From: an uncultured Alistipes sp.
GTDB lineage: Bacteria; Bacteroidota; Bacteroidia; Bacteroidales; Rikenellaceae
Reading direction: 5' to 3'
Length of the DNA stretch: 21,963 nt
Assembly: GCA_934754975.1 (NCBI GenBank)
Contig: CAKVKI010000013.1
Location: 1-21,963, forward strand
The position numbers and the translations under genes were made by a program. Below, one piece after another: positions 1 to 8,192 of this stretch. Numbering within the stretch: position 1 is the first letter of the stretch; each line of letters opens with the position of its first letter. The notes below the pieces were generated by a model. It saw only the letters and a program-made list of their open reading frames with translations, made no database searches and was not told the DNA's origin.

Positions 1-37
1 CTGCAAGGCTCCGGGGGTTCGAATCCCTCTCTTTCCG
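1..37 (+). tRNA. 3' portion of a tRNA, probably tRNA-Ser
   Basis: Only the 3' end is present; the anticodon lies upstream of the window. Positions 13-17 (GGGGG) pair with 25-29 (CCCTC) around a canonical TTCGAAT T-loop at 18-24. The 3' acceptor strand follows at 30-36, with discriminator G37. The next bases are CAA rather than CCA, so CCA is not encoded, as is common in Bacteroidetes. The bases before the T-stem look like the end of a long variable arm. With a G discriminator this suggests a serine tRNA; Leu or Tyr are less likely because their discriminator is usually A. The amino-acid identity is inferred. Confidence 0.8.
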
Positions 38-61
38 CAAAAGTACGACGAATAAAACAGC

Positions 62-94
62 AAAACCCTGCAAATGTGACATTTGCGGGGTTTT
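62..94 (+). terminator. Rho-independent terminator of the tRNA
   Basis: A 15-bp stem (62-76 with 80-94, one G-T wobble) closes a 3-nt TGA loop. The A-rich 5' arm and T-rich 3' arm fit an intrinsic terminator. It lies 25 nt after the tRNA and is positioned to end its transcript. Confidence 0.8.
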
Positions 95-149
95 GTGCGT
101 TTAGTCCGCAGGCATTGAAAAGCAAAGTAACGCAGGTCGGGAGTGGCCT

Positions 150-169
150 ATCCGGTGTACCGGATTTTT
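150..169 (+). terminator. Possible second, weaker terminator hairpin
   Basis: A 6-bp stem (ATCCGG at 150-155 with CCGGAT at 160-165) closes a TGTA loop and runs straight into further T residues, ending at 169. It could be a backup terminator for the tRNA transcript. The stem is short, so it may be chance. Confidence 0.35.
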
Positions 170-357
170 GATCGGATAAGTATGCCGAATTGCTAATAAT
201 GCACTGTATTTTATTGTTTTACCTTTTTTTGTGCAAGACGCTTGGGATAGTATTTCTGCAATCCTAAATTAAGTGTCTGTGGTAAGGACGCCGGTGGACG
301 GTTCTGGCAACCACGAAACGACGTGATAAAGCGGACAACCGGAATAGAGATGGAATG

Positions 358-374
358 CCCCCCCCCAAAAAAAA
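358..374. repeat. C9A8 homopolymer pair
   Basis: Nine C (358-366) are followed directly by eight A (367-374); on the minus strand this reads T8G9. Tracts of this length are prone to slippage. It lies outside any credible gene, about 70-85 nt beyond the terminator of the minus-strand lipoprotein gene. Confidence 0.9.
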
Positions 375-442
375 TCAAGCGGGGACTATAACCGTTTATC
401 ATTCTCCTTGTACATAACAGCAGATCGGAGCGATATAACAAA

Positions 443-469
443 GAAGCCTGCCGCATTGCGGCAGGCTTC
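443..469 (-). terminator. Terminator of the LruC lipoprotein gene
   Basis: A perfect 12-bp GC-rich stem (443-454 with 458-469) closes a 3-nt loop. On the minus strand it is followed by TTTGTTATA, and it lies about 42 nt beyond the stop codon of the minus-strand gene. The plus-strand side has no T run, so it probably works on the minus strand only. Confidence 0.8.
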
Positions 470-510
470 CTCAAAGCTGAATCCGGTATTTGGTTGAAAT
501 CGAGGCTGTC

Positions 511-2535
511 CTATTTTGCGGGTTTGAGGTACCACTCCTTGTTCTTTTCACCGTTGCTGGTGACCCATCCGGCAAAGTCGGGGTAATAATCGTCGATTTT
601 GATCTTTTCCGCCGGAATCCGGTAGTCGGTTATCGGCAGGTCGATGGCGAAGGGATGCAGGTCGGAGGTCACGTAATAATAGGGTCCGACGGGATTGCCG
701 CCTTTATCTACCGTACTCTTGTCGTTGCTGCGCCCGAAATAGGTAAGGTCGGCCAACGCCGTGGGGGCGTAATTGGTCAGGTGAACCTCCTTGCGGATAG
801 CGCCCGGAGTGAACCCCTCCTTGCTGCCGTTCACGCAGATAAACGGATTGTACAAGCTCTTCCGGGTTACCTTATCCATCGAGATGCTTCCGTCCAGTTC
901 CATGGTAACCGTGATCGATCCTCCTTGTCTCAGCGCATCGTCGATGTTGTCGAAGAGCATGACCACGGCCTTGTCCTGCTTGGTTTCGAGTCCGTTTACG
1001 GTCTGCGCCGAAGAGATCGCCTTATCCACGGTCACGCTCTTGACGGCTGATGCCGGTATATCCAGCAGATATCCGAACGCATTGACCTGGGTGCCGCCGT
1101 CGTGCAGCGGGGTGAATACATCCGTAATGGCGATCAGCTTATTGTCCTTGTTCGTAGTAAAGGTCGTATTATAAGCTACCACTACGTCGTTCATGTCGTA
1201 GTCGCCCTGACTGGGCCACAGGTCTTCGAAAGCCAGCGTTCCTTTGAGCGGATCACCCACCACGTCGGGATATTCCTCTTCGCCGGGATCGATCACCGGC
1301 CTGTCCGGATCGACGATGGCGTCCCCGGGATCGGATTCCAGATAGAACATCACATCCTTGTAGTCTTTGTCCGCGCCGTCCTCGAAGCCGATGACCGTCT
1401 TGGTGCTTTTCGTATCGTAAAGACTTACACAAACACGCTGTTCCGGACCATACATGTTGTTGAAAATGCTGTTCGAGCATTTGAATCCGGCAAAGTTCGT
1501 GGGATTTACGATTTTGCCCTGGCCTATGCTGAAGCCGTTCGGCATAATGAACCAGCCGACCGTAATGCCTGCCGGGAATATGTCCGAGGGCTTGCCGTCT
1601 TTACCGTAATATTTCAGTTTTACCCGCATTCCGGATTGCATGGGCGGGAAATAACCCGACATAAGATCCTCGCTGTTGTTGTACATCGAGCAGTTCGGGA
1701 ATACGACATACTTGGGCAGATCGAGGAAAGCCTGCAGGTCCGTGGGCGGATTCTTCGTATCGTAGCAATAATATCCGATGGAATTGGCCCACTGCCCCAA
1801 CTCGGAGAGAAATACCAGCGTCAGGGAGGCGTCTTTCGTCAGTTTGATGTTGACCTGCTCGGCCGGTTTGGCATATTGGGAATTGTCCGTGCCGGGCATC
1901 AGAACATGCTGGATGCGGTTCATCAATCCTTCGGGAACGTCGGCAAGAGTTGCTTCGAGATAGTCGGGCTTGCCGTTTCTGTCGTAGCCTCCCAGGGATG
2001 TCTGGATGTTAAATTTATTCTCCAGAGTCGATCCGCCGCGTGTCGAAGAAGCCGATGCTGCCGTCGTTTTATCCGCCTGCCGGGCCTCGGATTCCAGTTT
2101 TTTCAGGAAAGCATTCAACTCGAACGAAATGCCCGATGCGGACACTTCCGTTTCCACGCAGGTGGGCAGGCCGTAGGATTCGCTGTACAGCCACACCTTG
2201 TCGGCGGCCGTCGGAAGATTGACCACGCCTGCATACCTGGAGTTGTCGTCGGTGTAGGCTTTCAGGATCGACCGGACACCCTCTTTTTTGACCGTTGTCC
2301 CGTCTGTCGATTTCGCCAGCGGATTTTCCGTGTAGACTTCGAAAAGGGCTTTGTTACCCTTCATGGAATAATCCACTGAAAGCGGGATGTTGATCGTTGT
2401 GGCGTAATTGAAAGGGTCTTCGCCCGGTTTCGGGATGTCGGGTACTGCGTCCGGGTGTTTGACACACCCGCTCAGCAATGTCGTAAATGCTGCGATCGCC
2501 GACAGCAACAAGCATAAGTTTTGTCTCTTTTTCAT
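511..2535 (-). CDS. LruC domain-containing (DUF4842/DUF4114-like) lipoprotein
   Basis: A predicted 674-residue outer-membrane or surface lipoprotein. I start it at 2535 rather than at an upstream in-frame ATG (2571), because this start gives a clean lipoprotein signal: MKKRQ, a hydrophobic stretch, then LLSGC with the lipidated Cys at residue 24. A DUF4114-like motif, GFEDGADKDYKDVMFY, lies near residues 382-397. A short Asp/Pro/Glu linker follows, then the LruC hallmark FEDLWPSQGDYDMNDVVV at about 435-452, which begins the C-terminal LruC (DUF4842) domain. These acidic motifs are typical of the families and may bind calcium; that is inference. The exact role is unknown: related proteins are cell-surface lipoproteins. 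It is transcribed in the same direction as the AraC gene upstream, 232 nt away, and has its own terminator. Confidence 0.85.
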   Translation of the reverse strand: MKKRQNLCLLLSAIAAFTTLLSGCVKHPDAVPDIPKPGEDPFNYATTINIPLSVDYSMKGNKALFEVYTENPLAKSTDGTTVKKEGVRSILKAYTDDNSRYAGVVNLPTAADKVWLYSESYGLPTCVETEVSASGISFELNAFLKKLESEARQADKTTAASASSTRGGSTLENKFNIQTSLGGYDRNGKPDYLEATLADVPEGLMNRIQHVLMPGTDNSQYAKPAEQVNIKLTKDASLTLVFLSELGQWANSIGYYCYDTKNPPTDLQAFLDLPKYVVFPNCSMYNNSEDLMSGYFPPMQSGMRVKLKYYGKDGKPSDIFPAGITVGWFIMPNGFSIGQGKIVNPTNFAGFKCSNSIFNNMYGPEQRVCVSLYDTKSTKTVIGFEDGADKDYKDVMFYLESDPGDAIVDPDRPVIDPGEEEYPDVVGDPLKGTLAFEDLWPSQGDYDMNDVVVAYNTTFTTNKDNKLIAITDVFTPLHDGGTQVNAFGYLLDIPASAVKSVTVDKAISSAQTVNGLETKQDKAVVMLFDNIDDALRQGGSITVTMELDGSISMDKVTRKSLYNPFICVNGSKEGFTPGAIRKEVHLTNYAPTALADLTYFGRSNDKSTVDKGGNPVGPYYYVTSDLHPFAIDLPITDYRIPAEKIKIDDYYPDFAGWVTSNGEKNKEWYLKPAK

Positions 2536-2619
2536 GGTTAGTATTATATGTCTGTCGTTTACATCGTACAACCATCCGGTTTTTCGGACAGGGCGCGATA
2601 TAAATATTATTTACCGACA

Positions 2620-2627
2620 CAAAAATA
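2620..2627 (-). promoter_or_regulatory. Candidate promoter -7 box for the LruC gene
   Basis: On the minus strand this reads TATTTTTG, matching the Bacteroidetes TAnnTTTG consensus, 84 nt upstream of the chosen start. No good -33 TTTG is seen at the usual distance. If used, it leaves a leader of about 75-80 nt. Confidence 0.4.
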
Positions 2628-2767
2628 GATGCAATAATCCAATGAATAATGATCCGGTAAATTATTGCCATGAAATGGCGAAACCCGAGCGTTTTTTTTC
2701 TGAAAAAGATGTCCGAAATCCCAACTCCGGAGATATCGGCAATACAAGGCAAATATTAGAGAGGTAA

Positions 2768-3664
2768 TCAGAAAAAGATTTTTTTGCGGTATTTGGAGGG
2801 AGTCATTCCGGTGTAATGGCGAAAGAAACGGCTCAGGGTCGACTGATCCGGGAAATGAAGCCGTGCGGCGATCGATTTGAGGTCCATCGACGATTCCCGC
2901 AGCAGTGATTTGATTTCGATGAGCATGTAGCGGACGATCCAGTCGCGGGCCGAATGTCCGCTGATACTCCGGATCAGCGTCGTCAGGTATTTCGGGGAAA
3001 CGCCCAGTTTTTCGGCATAGTAGGCCACATCCTTATCCGGGGAGTGATCTTCGAGGACCATGTGCAGGAAACGATAGGCGAACTCCTCCTTGCGTGTATA
3101 GTGGAATTTGTGGTTGTGCGAATCCGGTTCGGTGACATAATAAATGTAGCGGTCCCAGAAAAAGACCCTCAGCAGCTGCATGATCGATTCCCTGCAGAAC
3201 TCCTCCGGCACGAACTTGGCCCGGTATTCCAGCAGGTCGCAATAGTTCAGAAACCGCCTGATATTATCGGGTGCCGGGTCCGATGCGATATGTTTGCCCA
3301 TAAAGAAAAAGAAGTCGGGCGTAACTCTCCACAGGGAACTGAGGCTGTCGGTGAACATCTCCTCCGACGTCCGGAAGAACGTGATGCGGAAATCGCCGCT
3401 GATCTCCCGGATCGATGCGAGCTGCCAGGGAAGCAGGAGAAAAACCATCCCCTGCTGGAGCGTAAATCTCCTGTTGAAAACGGTTATAATAGCCGAGCCC
3501 GATACGCAGACACCGCCGATCACCTCCTGCAGGTAAGCCGGGCAATCGGATATCGGCAAGTCCGGGAGTTCCGTATGAATACTGAACTCGGCCTCGATTC
3601 CGAACTTCTTGCCGGATGCCGCAGGCCAGGTTTCGAACCGGTCTGTTTTCTTCTCTGTAGCCAT
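2768..3664 (-). CDS. AraC-family transcriptional regulator
   Basis: A 298-residue regulator. The C-terminal third has the two helix-turn-helix units of the AraC family. The first is around residues 205-240 (AEKLGVSPKYLTTLIRSISG). The second is around 255-292 and contains the family signature FPDQSTLSRFFRHYTGMTPS. The N-terminal part resembles a cupin-like sensing domain, and its ligand cannot be read from the sequence. There is no receiver domain, so it is not a direct phosphorelay output. It is divergent from a histidine-kinase operon (214-nt shared region) and lies upstream of the LruC lipoprotein gene on the same strand. It may control either neighbour or itself; that is inference. The start follows a -7 box by 28 nt. 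Confidence 0.9.
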   Translation of the reverse strand: MATEKKTDRFETWPAASGKKFGIEAEFSIHTELPDLPISDCPAYLQEVIGGVCVSGSAIITVFNRRFTLQQGMVFLLLPWQLASIREISGDFRITFFRTSEEMFTDSLSSLWRVTPDFFFFMGKHIASDPAPDNIRRFLNYCDLLEYRAKFVPEEFCRESIMQLLRVFFWDRYIYYVTEPDSHNHKFHYTRKEEFAYRFLHMVLEDHSPDKDVAYYAEKLGVSPKYLTTLIRSISGHSARDWIVRYMLIEIKSLLRESSMDLKSIAARLHFPDQSTLSRFFRHYTGMTPSKYRKKIFF

Positions 3665-3692
3665 TGCCTCTATAAGCGTATCTTATCGTGTG

Positions 3693-3700
3693 CAAATATA
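3693..3700 (-). promoter_or_regulatory. Candidate promoter -7 box for the AraC gene
   Basis: The minus strand reads TATATTTG, an exact TAnnTTTG match, 28 nt upstream of the start codon. No convincing -33 element is present at the usual spacing. Confidence 0.5.
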
Positions 3701-3734
3701 ATAGTTGTTTTTGCAATATTTCTGCCGCGATTTC

Positions 3735-3816
3735 GCCGGTTAAAAGCAATAATCGACCGGATGGTAAATAAAATACGGTTTTGCATTAATTTTAGCTCAC
3801 TTAAAGCCGGTAAAGC
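3735..3816. repeat. Imperfect direct repeat in the AraC/kinase divergent region
   Basis: GCCGGTTAAAAGC (3735-3747) recurs as GCCGGTAAAGC (3806-3816) with two bases missing. Both copies lie between the divergent AraC and kinase genes, about 71 nt apart. They could be binding sites for a regulator such as the adjacent AraC protein, but chance is also possible. Confidence 0.35.
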
Positions 3817-3878
3817 GTAACGTCCCGACTCCGCAGAGGACTGAATATAACGCTATTTCCGAGCAAAAAACAGTTGTT

Positions 3879-5402
3879 ATGTATGCTGCGACTACATACC
3901 CGAAAAATACGAAAACGGACGCGCCGCAAGAAGAGGAGCGCCGAAAGAATATTCAAAATATCCCGGACGACCTGCTGGACGGATTGCAGAGCAGCGTCGT
4001 GTTTTTCGATACCGAAGGCGTCGTATTTCGAACGAACGGGATGGCCCGCGCAGACCTGCATTTAACGGGGGATATGACACGCTGTAAACTCACGGAGCTG
4101 CTGTCGATCACATTTCATAATAAAAATATCCTGCCGGATATTATCGCGGGGTTCGCTGATCCGTCGACCAGAAAAATGTCCGTTCCCAAAGATGCCATTC
4201 TCAGCACCAACGACGGTAAAGCGGTGTTTTTTATCACGGGTGCATTTTCGCGTCTGGACGGCGGCAGTTTCCTGTTCTCGTTTCGCAACGTGGCGGATGA
4301 AATGACCAATGATTCCCAGATAAAAATGGCTCTCGGCACAAGCGGGATCTTTCCGTGGTTCTACGATTTCGGGCTCGGGGCCATGGTGATCGACCCGCGG
4401 TATTACGAGTACACGGGTATTCCGACCAAGGATTATACCATGACCATGGACGAGTATTCCTCACGGCTTCATCCCGACGACCGGAAAGGTGTTTTCGATG
4501 CCCTGGCGATGCAGCTCAACGGGGAGCATTACCCCTATATGATTTCGTTCCGGCTGCGCCGCGGTGACGGCAGTTATGAATGGTTCGAAGGCCAGTCCAC
4601 CTACCTGGGCGAAGTGAACGGCAAACCCTACCGGATCGTGGGTATCTGTATGAGTGCAAAGGCGCACAAGGATATCGAGCAGGCATTGACTGACGCCAAG
4701 AATAAGGCGGAGCAGAGCGATAAGCTCAAAAGTGCTTTCCTGGCCAATATGAGCCATGAGATACGCACGCCCCTGAACGCCATCGTAGGATTCTCGAACC
4801 TGCTTGCCGGAGGAGAAGCCGAACCGGACAGCGCCGAAGCGCGGGAATACGCGGCGTTGATCAATAAGAACTGCGACCATCTGCTCACACTGGTATCGGA
4901 TATCCTTGACCTCTCCCGCATCGAATCGGAATCGATCGAATACAATTTCGCGGAATACGCCCTGGGGCAGTTGTTACGGGATATTCACCTCCGAAAGGCC
5001 GATTCCATACCCCAAGGAGTCGATTTCAACCTGTTGCTTCCGCCGGATGACATAAAGATCACCACCGACACCATCCGCTTAAGGCAGGTTGTAGAACATC
5101 TGGTATGCAATGCCGCGAAGTTCACCACACAGGGGCATATCGATCTGGGTTATTCGTTTTCGAGCGACGGGGAAAGCGTAAGGATATTCGTGTCGGATAC
5201 CGGATGCGGCATTCCGGCCGATCAGACCGACCGGATTTTCGAGCGCTTCTACAAGGTGGATAATTTCGCTCAGGGCGCTGGGCTGGGGCTGTCGATCTGC
5301 CGGACCATTATCGAACATCTGGGAGGAACGGTCAGCGTTTCGTCCCGGCTTAAAGAGGGAGCCCGCTTTACGCTGAAGCTGCCTGTCAATAAGGTGGAAT
5401 AA
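3879..5402 (+). CDS. Soluble PAS sensor histidine kinase
   Basis: A 507-residue histidine kinase with no membrane segment or signal peptide, so it probably senses a cytoplasmic signal. A first PAS-like region spans about residues 30-140. A PAS_3-type domain follows at about 150-270 (LHPDD and the RRGDGSYEWFEG segment). The dimerisation/phosphoacceptor domain has the H-box NMSHEIRTPLNAIVGFS with His293. The ATPase domain shows an N-box near 409 (CNAAKFT), G1 DTGCGIP near 441, an F-box (IFERFYKVD) and G2 GAGLGLS near 466. All catalytic motifs look intact. No receiver domain is present. It is the first gene of an operon with the hybrid kinase 17 nt downstream; the two cores are nearly identical around the H-box, suggesting they are paralogues. 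No clear TAnnTTTG box is seen upstream. Partners and signal are unknown. Confidence 0.9.
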   Translation: MYAATTYPKNTKTDAPQEEERRKNIQNIPDDLLDGLQSSVVFFDTEGVVFRTNGMARADLHLTGDMTRCKLTELLSITFHNKNILPDIIAGFADPSTRKMSVPKDAILSTNDGKAVFFITGAFSRLDGGSFLFSFRNVADEMTNDSQIKMALGTSGIFPWFYDFGLGAMVIDPRYYEYTGIPTKDYTMTMDEYSSRLHPDDRKGVFDALAMQLNGEHYPYMISFRLRRGDGSYEWFEGQSTYLGEVNGKPYRIVGICMSAKAHKDIEQALTDAKNKAEQSDKLKSAFLANMSHEIRTPLNAIVGFSNLLAGGEAEPDSAEAREYAALINKNCDHLLTLVSDILDLSRIESESIEYNFAEYALGQLLRDIHLRKADSIPQGVDFNLLLPPDDIKITTDTIRLRQVVEHLVCNAAKFTTQGHIDLGYSFSSDGESVRIFVSDTGCGIPADQTDRIFERFYKVDNFAQGAGLGLSICRTIIEHLGGTVSVSSRLKEGARFTLKLPVNKVE

Positions 5403-5408
5403 TATATA

Positions 5409-5414
5409 AAGGAG
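5409..5414 (+). promoter_or_regulatory. Strong Shine-Dalgarno sequence of the hybrid kinase
   Basis: AAGGAG lies 5 nt before the ATG at 5420. Most genes in this window lack such a site, as is usual in Bacteroidetes. It sits in the 17-nt gap after the first kinase and fixes the start of the second gene. Confidence 0.75.
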
Positions 5415-5419
5415 TATAT

Positions 5420-8164
5420 ATGAGCGTTGAGACATACCCTAAAATAGCCGGTCTTCGGGACGTCATCTGGGAAGCGATACCCGATATGCTGATCCTCTGC
5501 GACAGTGACGGGACGGTACTGGAGATTATCCATCCCAAGCCGGAGATCGTGTCGGCAAAAGATGCCCAAAGGCTGATCGGCTCCCGCCTCACGGAAAAGC
5601 ACCTGAAAAATGTGATCGGCATCGGCTGTGAACAGATTCAGACGGTGATACGCACCAAGCGGCCGGCCCGGTTCGTATTCTGCCGTTCGGGCAACGATGA
5701 CGGCAAACCCTATCACTACGAAGTATCCCTGCTTTATCTGAAAACGGATCATATCCTGATCCAACTTCGAAGCGTCGATGAAGAATCCGTTACCCGGATC
5801 GAATCGCGGCACCTGCACCGTTTTTTTGCCGAGGTACTGGACAACATCGCCATTCCCATCGCTGTCAAGAGTATGGATACGGGGCGCTACGTCTACTGGA
5901 GTAAAAAGGCGGAGATATTCGGCCGCACGGCGGCCGAGATGGTCGGAGGCACGGAAGAACTTTTTATGACCGAAGCGATGGCCCGGAAGGTGCAGGCGCT
6001 CGACCGCTGGTTGTTCGAAGGCCATGAAAAACAGTATCAGGGCCTCGAAAAACACATGACCGTCGACGGAAACGAACATACGTTCATGGTTACGCGCACC
6101 CAGTTTACGTTCGGGGGTGAGAACCTGATTATGAACAGCGTCCTCGATATTTCCGAACTGACCGAGACCCAGGCGTCGCTGTTGCAGGCCAAACATGAAC
6201 TCGCGTCCAAAAACATGATTCTTTCCTCGGTCCTGAGTCTGGCGAATGTCATTCCGTGGGAGTGCGATCTCGAAAAAAGGATTTTTTATTGTGATTACAA
6301 CGACTATCATCAAGAAAATGCGGAAGCCCCCGACGCCCAGGGACGTTATGTGATCCCGATGGACCGCTATTTTGCCGGTGTCCATCCCGACTACCGGAAA
6401 GACGCGGTGAAAATGATCGAAGATTTATCCCGGGACGAGCGTGACGAATTCTGCGATACTTACCGTGTGCATTGGTTCAACGACCGGGAATGGGAATGGG
6501 TGCAGGTGCAGAGCAGTGTGGCCCGGCGCGATGCCGACGGGCGCCCTGTTGCATTGATCGGTTCGGCGCAGCGCGTTACCGAACAGAAAACGACCGAACT
6601 GGCCCTCAGGCGGGCCAAGGAAGAGTTGGATGAAAAAAATGCCATGCTCTACTCGGTGCTGAGTATCGCGCAGATAGTTCCCTGGAAGGGGGATCTGGCG
6701 ACGGGGAAGTTCTCCTGCAAATACGATATTTACCATTCGGAAGAGGCTGCCGGGCCTGATGAGAACGGAGAATTCGCCCTTTCCTTCGACGAGTTTTTCG
6801 CCCGGATAGACCCCGATTACAGGACACATGCCATCGATCAGTTCGACGACCTTATCGAAGGCCGCATATCGGAGTTCCACGAAGTGTATCCGATACATTG
6901 GCATAATGACCGGGAATACGAATGGGTAGAGACTTTGAGTAATATTTTCAGATCAGGAACCGGCGTTAAACCCCGGCAACTGATCGGATCGGCCCGTGTG
7001 GTCACGGCCCAGAAACGACTGGAAGAGTCCCTGCGCGAAGCCAAAGAAGAGGCCGAGCGCAGCAACACGCTGAAAAGCGCTTTCCTGGCCAACATGAGCC
7101 ACGAGATACGCACTCCGTTGAATGCGATCGTAGGCTTCTCCGAACTGCTGGCGGAGTCGGAAGAAGAATCCGAAAAACAGGAGTACCTCAGTATTATCCG
7201 GAACAGCAATGCCCTGCTGTTGCAGCTTGTAGGGGATATCCTCGACCTGTCCAAGATCGAAGCCGGAACGCTGGAATTCACCTTTGCGGACCATGACCTG
7301 AACGGGATTATGAACGAATTGGAACAGACGGCCCGACTGAAGGTGGACAGTCCCGGCATCGAAGTGGCCTGCACGCACCAGGAGCCAGGCTGTACGATCC
7401 ATACCGACCGCGGGCGTCTTTTGCAGGTACTCCATAATTTCATTAACAATGCGGCGAAGTTCACACAGAAGGGACATATTCATTTCGGATACAGGAAGCA
7501 TCACGATGGACGCTGGTATTTTTATGTAGAGGATACGGGATGCGGCATCGCTCCCGGCATGACAAATTGTGTATTCGACCGTTTCACCAAACTCGATCCT
7601 AAAGCCAAAGGCACGGGACTGGGCCTTGCCATAAGCAAGAGTATCATCGAACGGCTGGGCGGTGAAATCGGCGTCTTGTCGGCCGAAGGGCAAGGTTCCA
7701 CATTCTGGTTCCTGCTGCCTTCAAGAAGCATTGCGACATTGGCTCCCGCGGCGGATTCTACCGAAATAACACCCAAAGTTCCCTGCCTGGAAACCGGAGA
7801 GGCAATCCTGCTGATCGCCGAAGACGATCCGGCGAACTACAAACTTCTGGAAGCGATGCTTAGAAAACAATACACGCTGCTGCACGCCTGGAACGGACGC
7901 GAAGCTATTGATTTGTTTAAAAAGCATCGTCCGTGCATGATCCTGATGGATATCAAGATGCCGGAGATGGACGGTTATGAAGCGACCGCCGCCATCCGTA
8001 AGCTGTCGCCCGACATCCCGATCGTGGCCGTAACGGCTTTTGCTTATCCTGAAGACATGCGCCGGATCCTTTCCTGCGGCTTTGACGGTTGTTTGCCCAA
8101 GCCGGTTAACGCGGATAACCTGAAGCAGAAAATCTCGGAACTGTGTCCGGGTAAAATGGATTGA
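5420..8164 (+). CDS. Soluble multi-PAS hybrid histidine kinase with receiver domain
   Basis: A 914-residue hybrid kinase with no membrane segments. Approximate order: PAS-like region 12-125, PAS 130-250, two closely similar PAS units at 265-395 and 407-535, a short coiled coil, the HisKA domain with H-box His561, the HATPase domain (N-box NNAAKFT near 675, DTGCGIA, GTGLGLA near 731), then a receiver domain at 795-910. The receiver keeps its acidic pair (E801-D802-D803), phosphoacceptor Asp844 in LMDIKMPEMDGYE, Thr872 and Lys894, so it should be functional. No output domain follows it. The protein should autophosphorylate and pass phosphate to its own receiver, then perhaps onward through a histidine phosphotransfer protein encoded elsewhere. 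It could also receive phosphate from the kinase upstream; that is inference. It ends before a palindromic bidirectional terminator. Confidence 0.92.
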   Translation: MSVETYPKIAGLRDVIWEAIPDMLILCDSDGTVLEIIHPKPEIVSAKDAQRLIGSRLTEKHLKNVIGIGCEQIQTVIRTKRPARFVFCRSGNDDGKPYHYEVSLLYLKTDHILIQLRSVDEESVTRIESRHLHRFFAEVLDNIAIPIAVKSMDTGRYVYWSKKAEIFGRTAAEMVGGTEELFMTEAMARKVQALDRWLFEGHEKQYQGLEKHMTVDGNEHTFMVTRTQFTFGGENLIMNSVLDISELTETQASLLQAKHELASKNMILSSVLSLANVIPWECDLEKRIFYCDYNDYHQENAEAPDAQGRYVIPMDRYFAGVHPDYRKDAVKMIEDLSRDERDEFCDTYRVHWFNDREWEWVQVQSSVARRDADGRPVALIGSAQRVTEQKTTELALRRAKEELDEKNAMLYSVLSIAQIVPWKGDLATGKFSCKYDIYHSEEAAGPDENGEFALSFDEFFARIDPDYRTHAIDQFDDLIEGRISEFHEVYPIHWHNDREYEWVETLSNIFRSGTGVKPRQLIGSARVVTAQKRLEESLREAKEEAERSNTLKSAFLANMSHEIRTPLNAIVGFSELLAESEEESEKQEYLSIIRNSNALLLQLVGDILDLSKIEAGTLEFTFADHDLNGIMNELEQTARLKVDSPGIEVACTHQEPGCTIHTDRGRLLQVLHNFINNAAKFTQKGHIHFGYRKHHDGRWYFYVEDTGCGIAPGMTNCVFDRFTKLDPKAKGTGLGLAISKSIIERLGGEIGVLSAEGQGSTFWFLLPSRSIATLAPAADSTEITPKVPCLETGEAILLIAEDDPANYKLLEAMLRKQYTLLHAWNGREAIDLFKKHRPCMILMDIKMPEMDGYEATAAIRKLSPDIPIVAVTAFAYPEDMRRILSCGFDGCLPKPVNADNLKQKISELCPGKMD

Positions 8165-8192
8165 CGGTCAAAATCGGCTGTGGACTATTCTG

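Larger units (their letters stand above)
38..510. other. Gene-poor intergenic stretch after the tRNA
   Basis: I see no convincing gene here. The stretch holds the tRNA terminator (62-94), a weaker hairpin at 150-165 followed by T residues, a C9A8 homopolymer pair at 358-374, and the terminator of the minus-strand lipoprotein gene at 443-469. An 87-codon minus-strand frame crosses it, but it starts inside the terminator hairpin and has no recognisable protein features. I see no integrase or insertion-sequence remnant, although a tRNA 3' end is a common integration site. Confidence 0.6.

Noticed and set aside
211..474. An 87-codon minus-strand frame near the tRNA
   Set aside because: It begins inside the terminator hairpin of the LruC gene, crosses the C9A8 tract and has no recognisable features.
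1102..2379. A 425-codon plus-strand frame opposite the LruC gene
   Set aside because: Overlaps the well-supported lipoprotein, and its translation has no family features.
1..8164. A genomic island inserted at the tRNA
   Set aside because: A tRNA 3' end next to accessory-type genes is suggestive, but I see no integrase, no repeat of the tRNA 3' end within the window and no insertion sequence.
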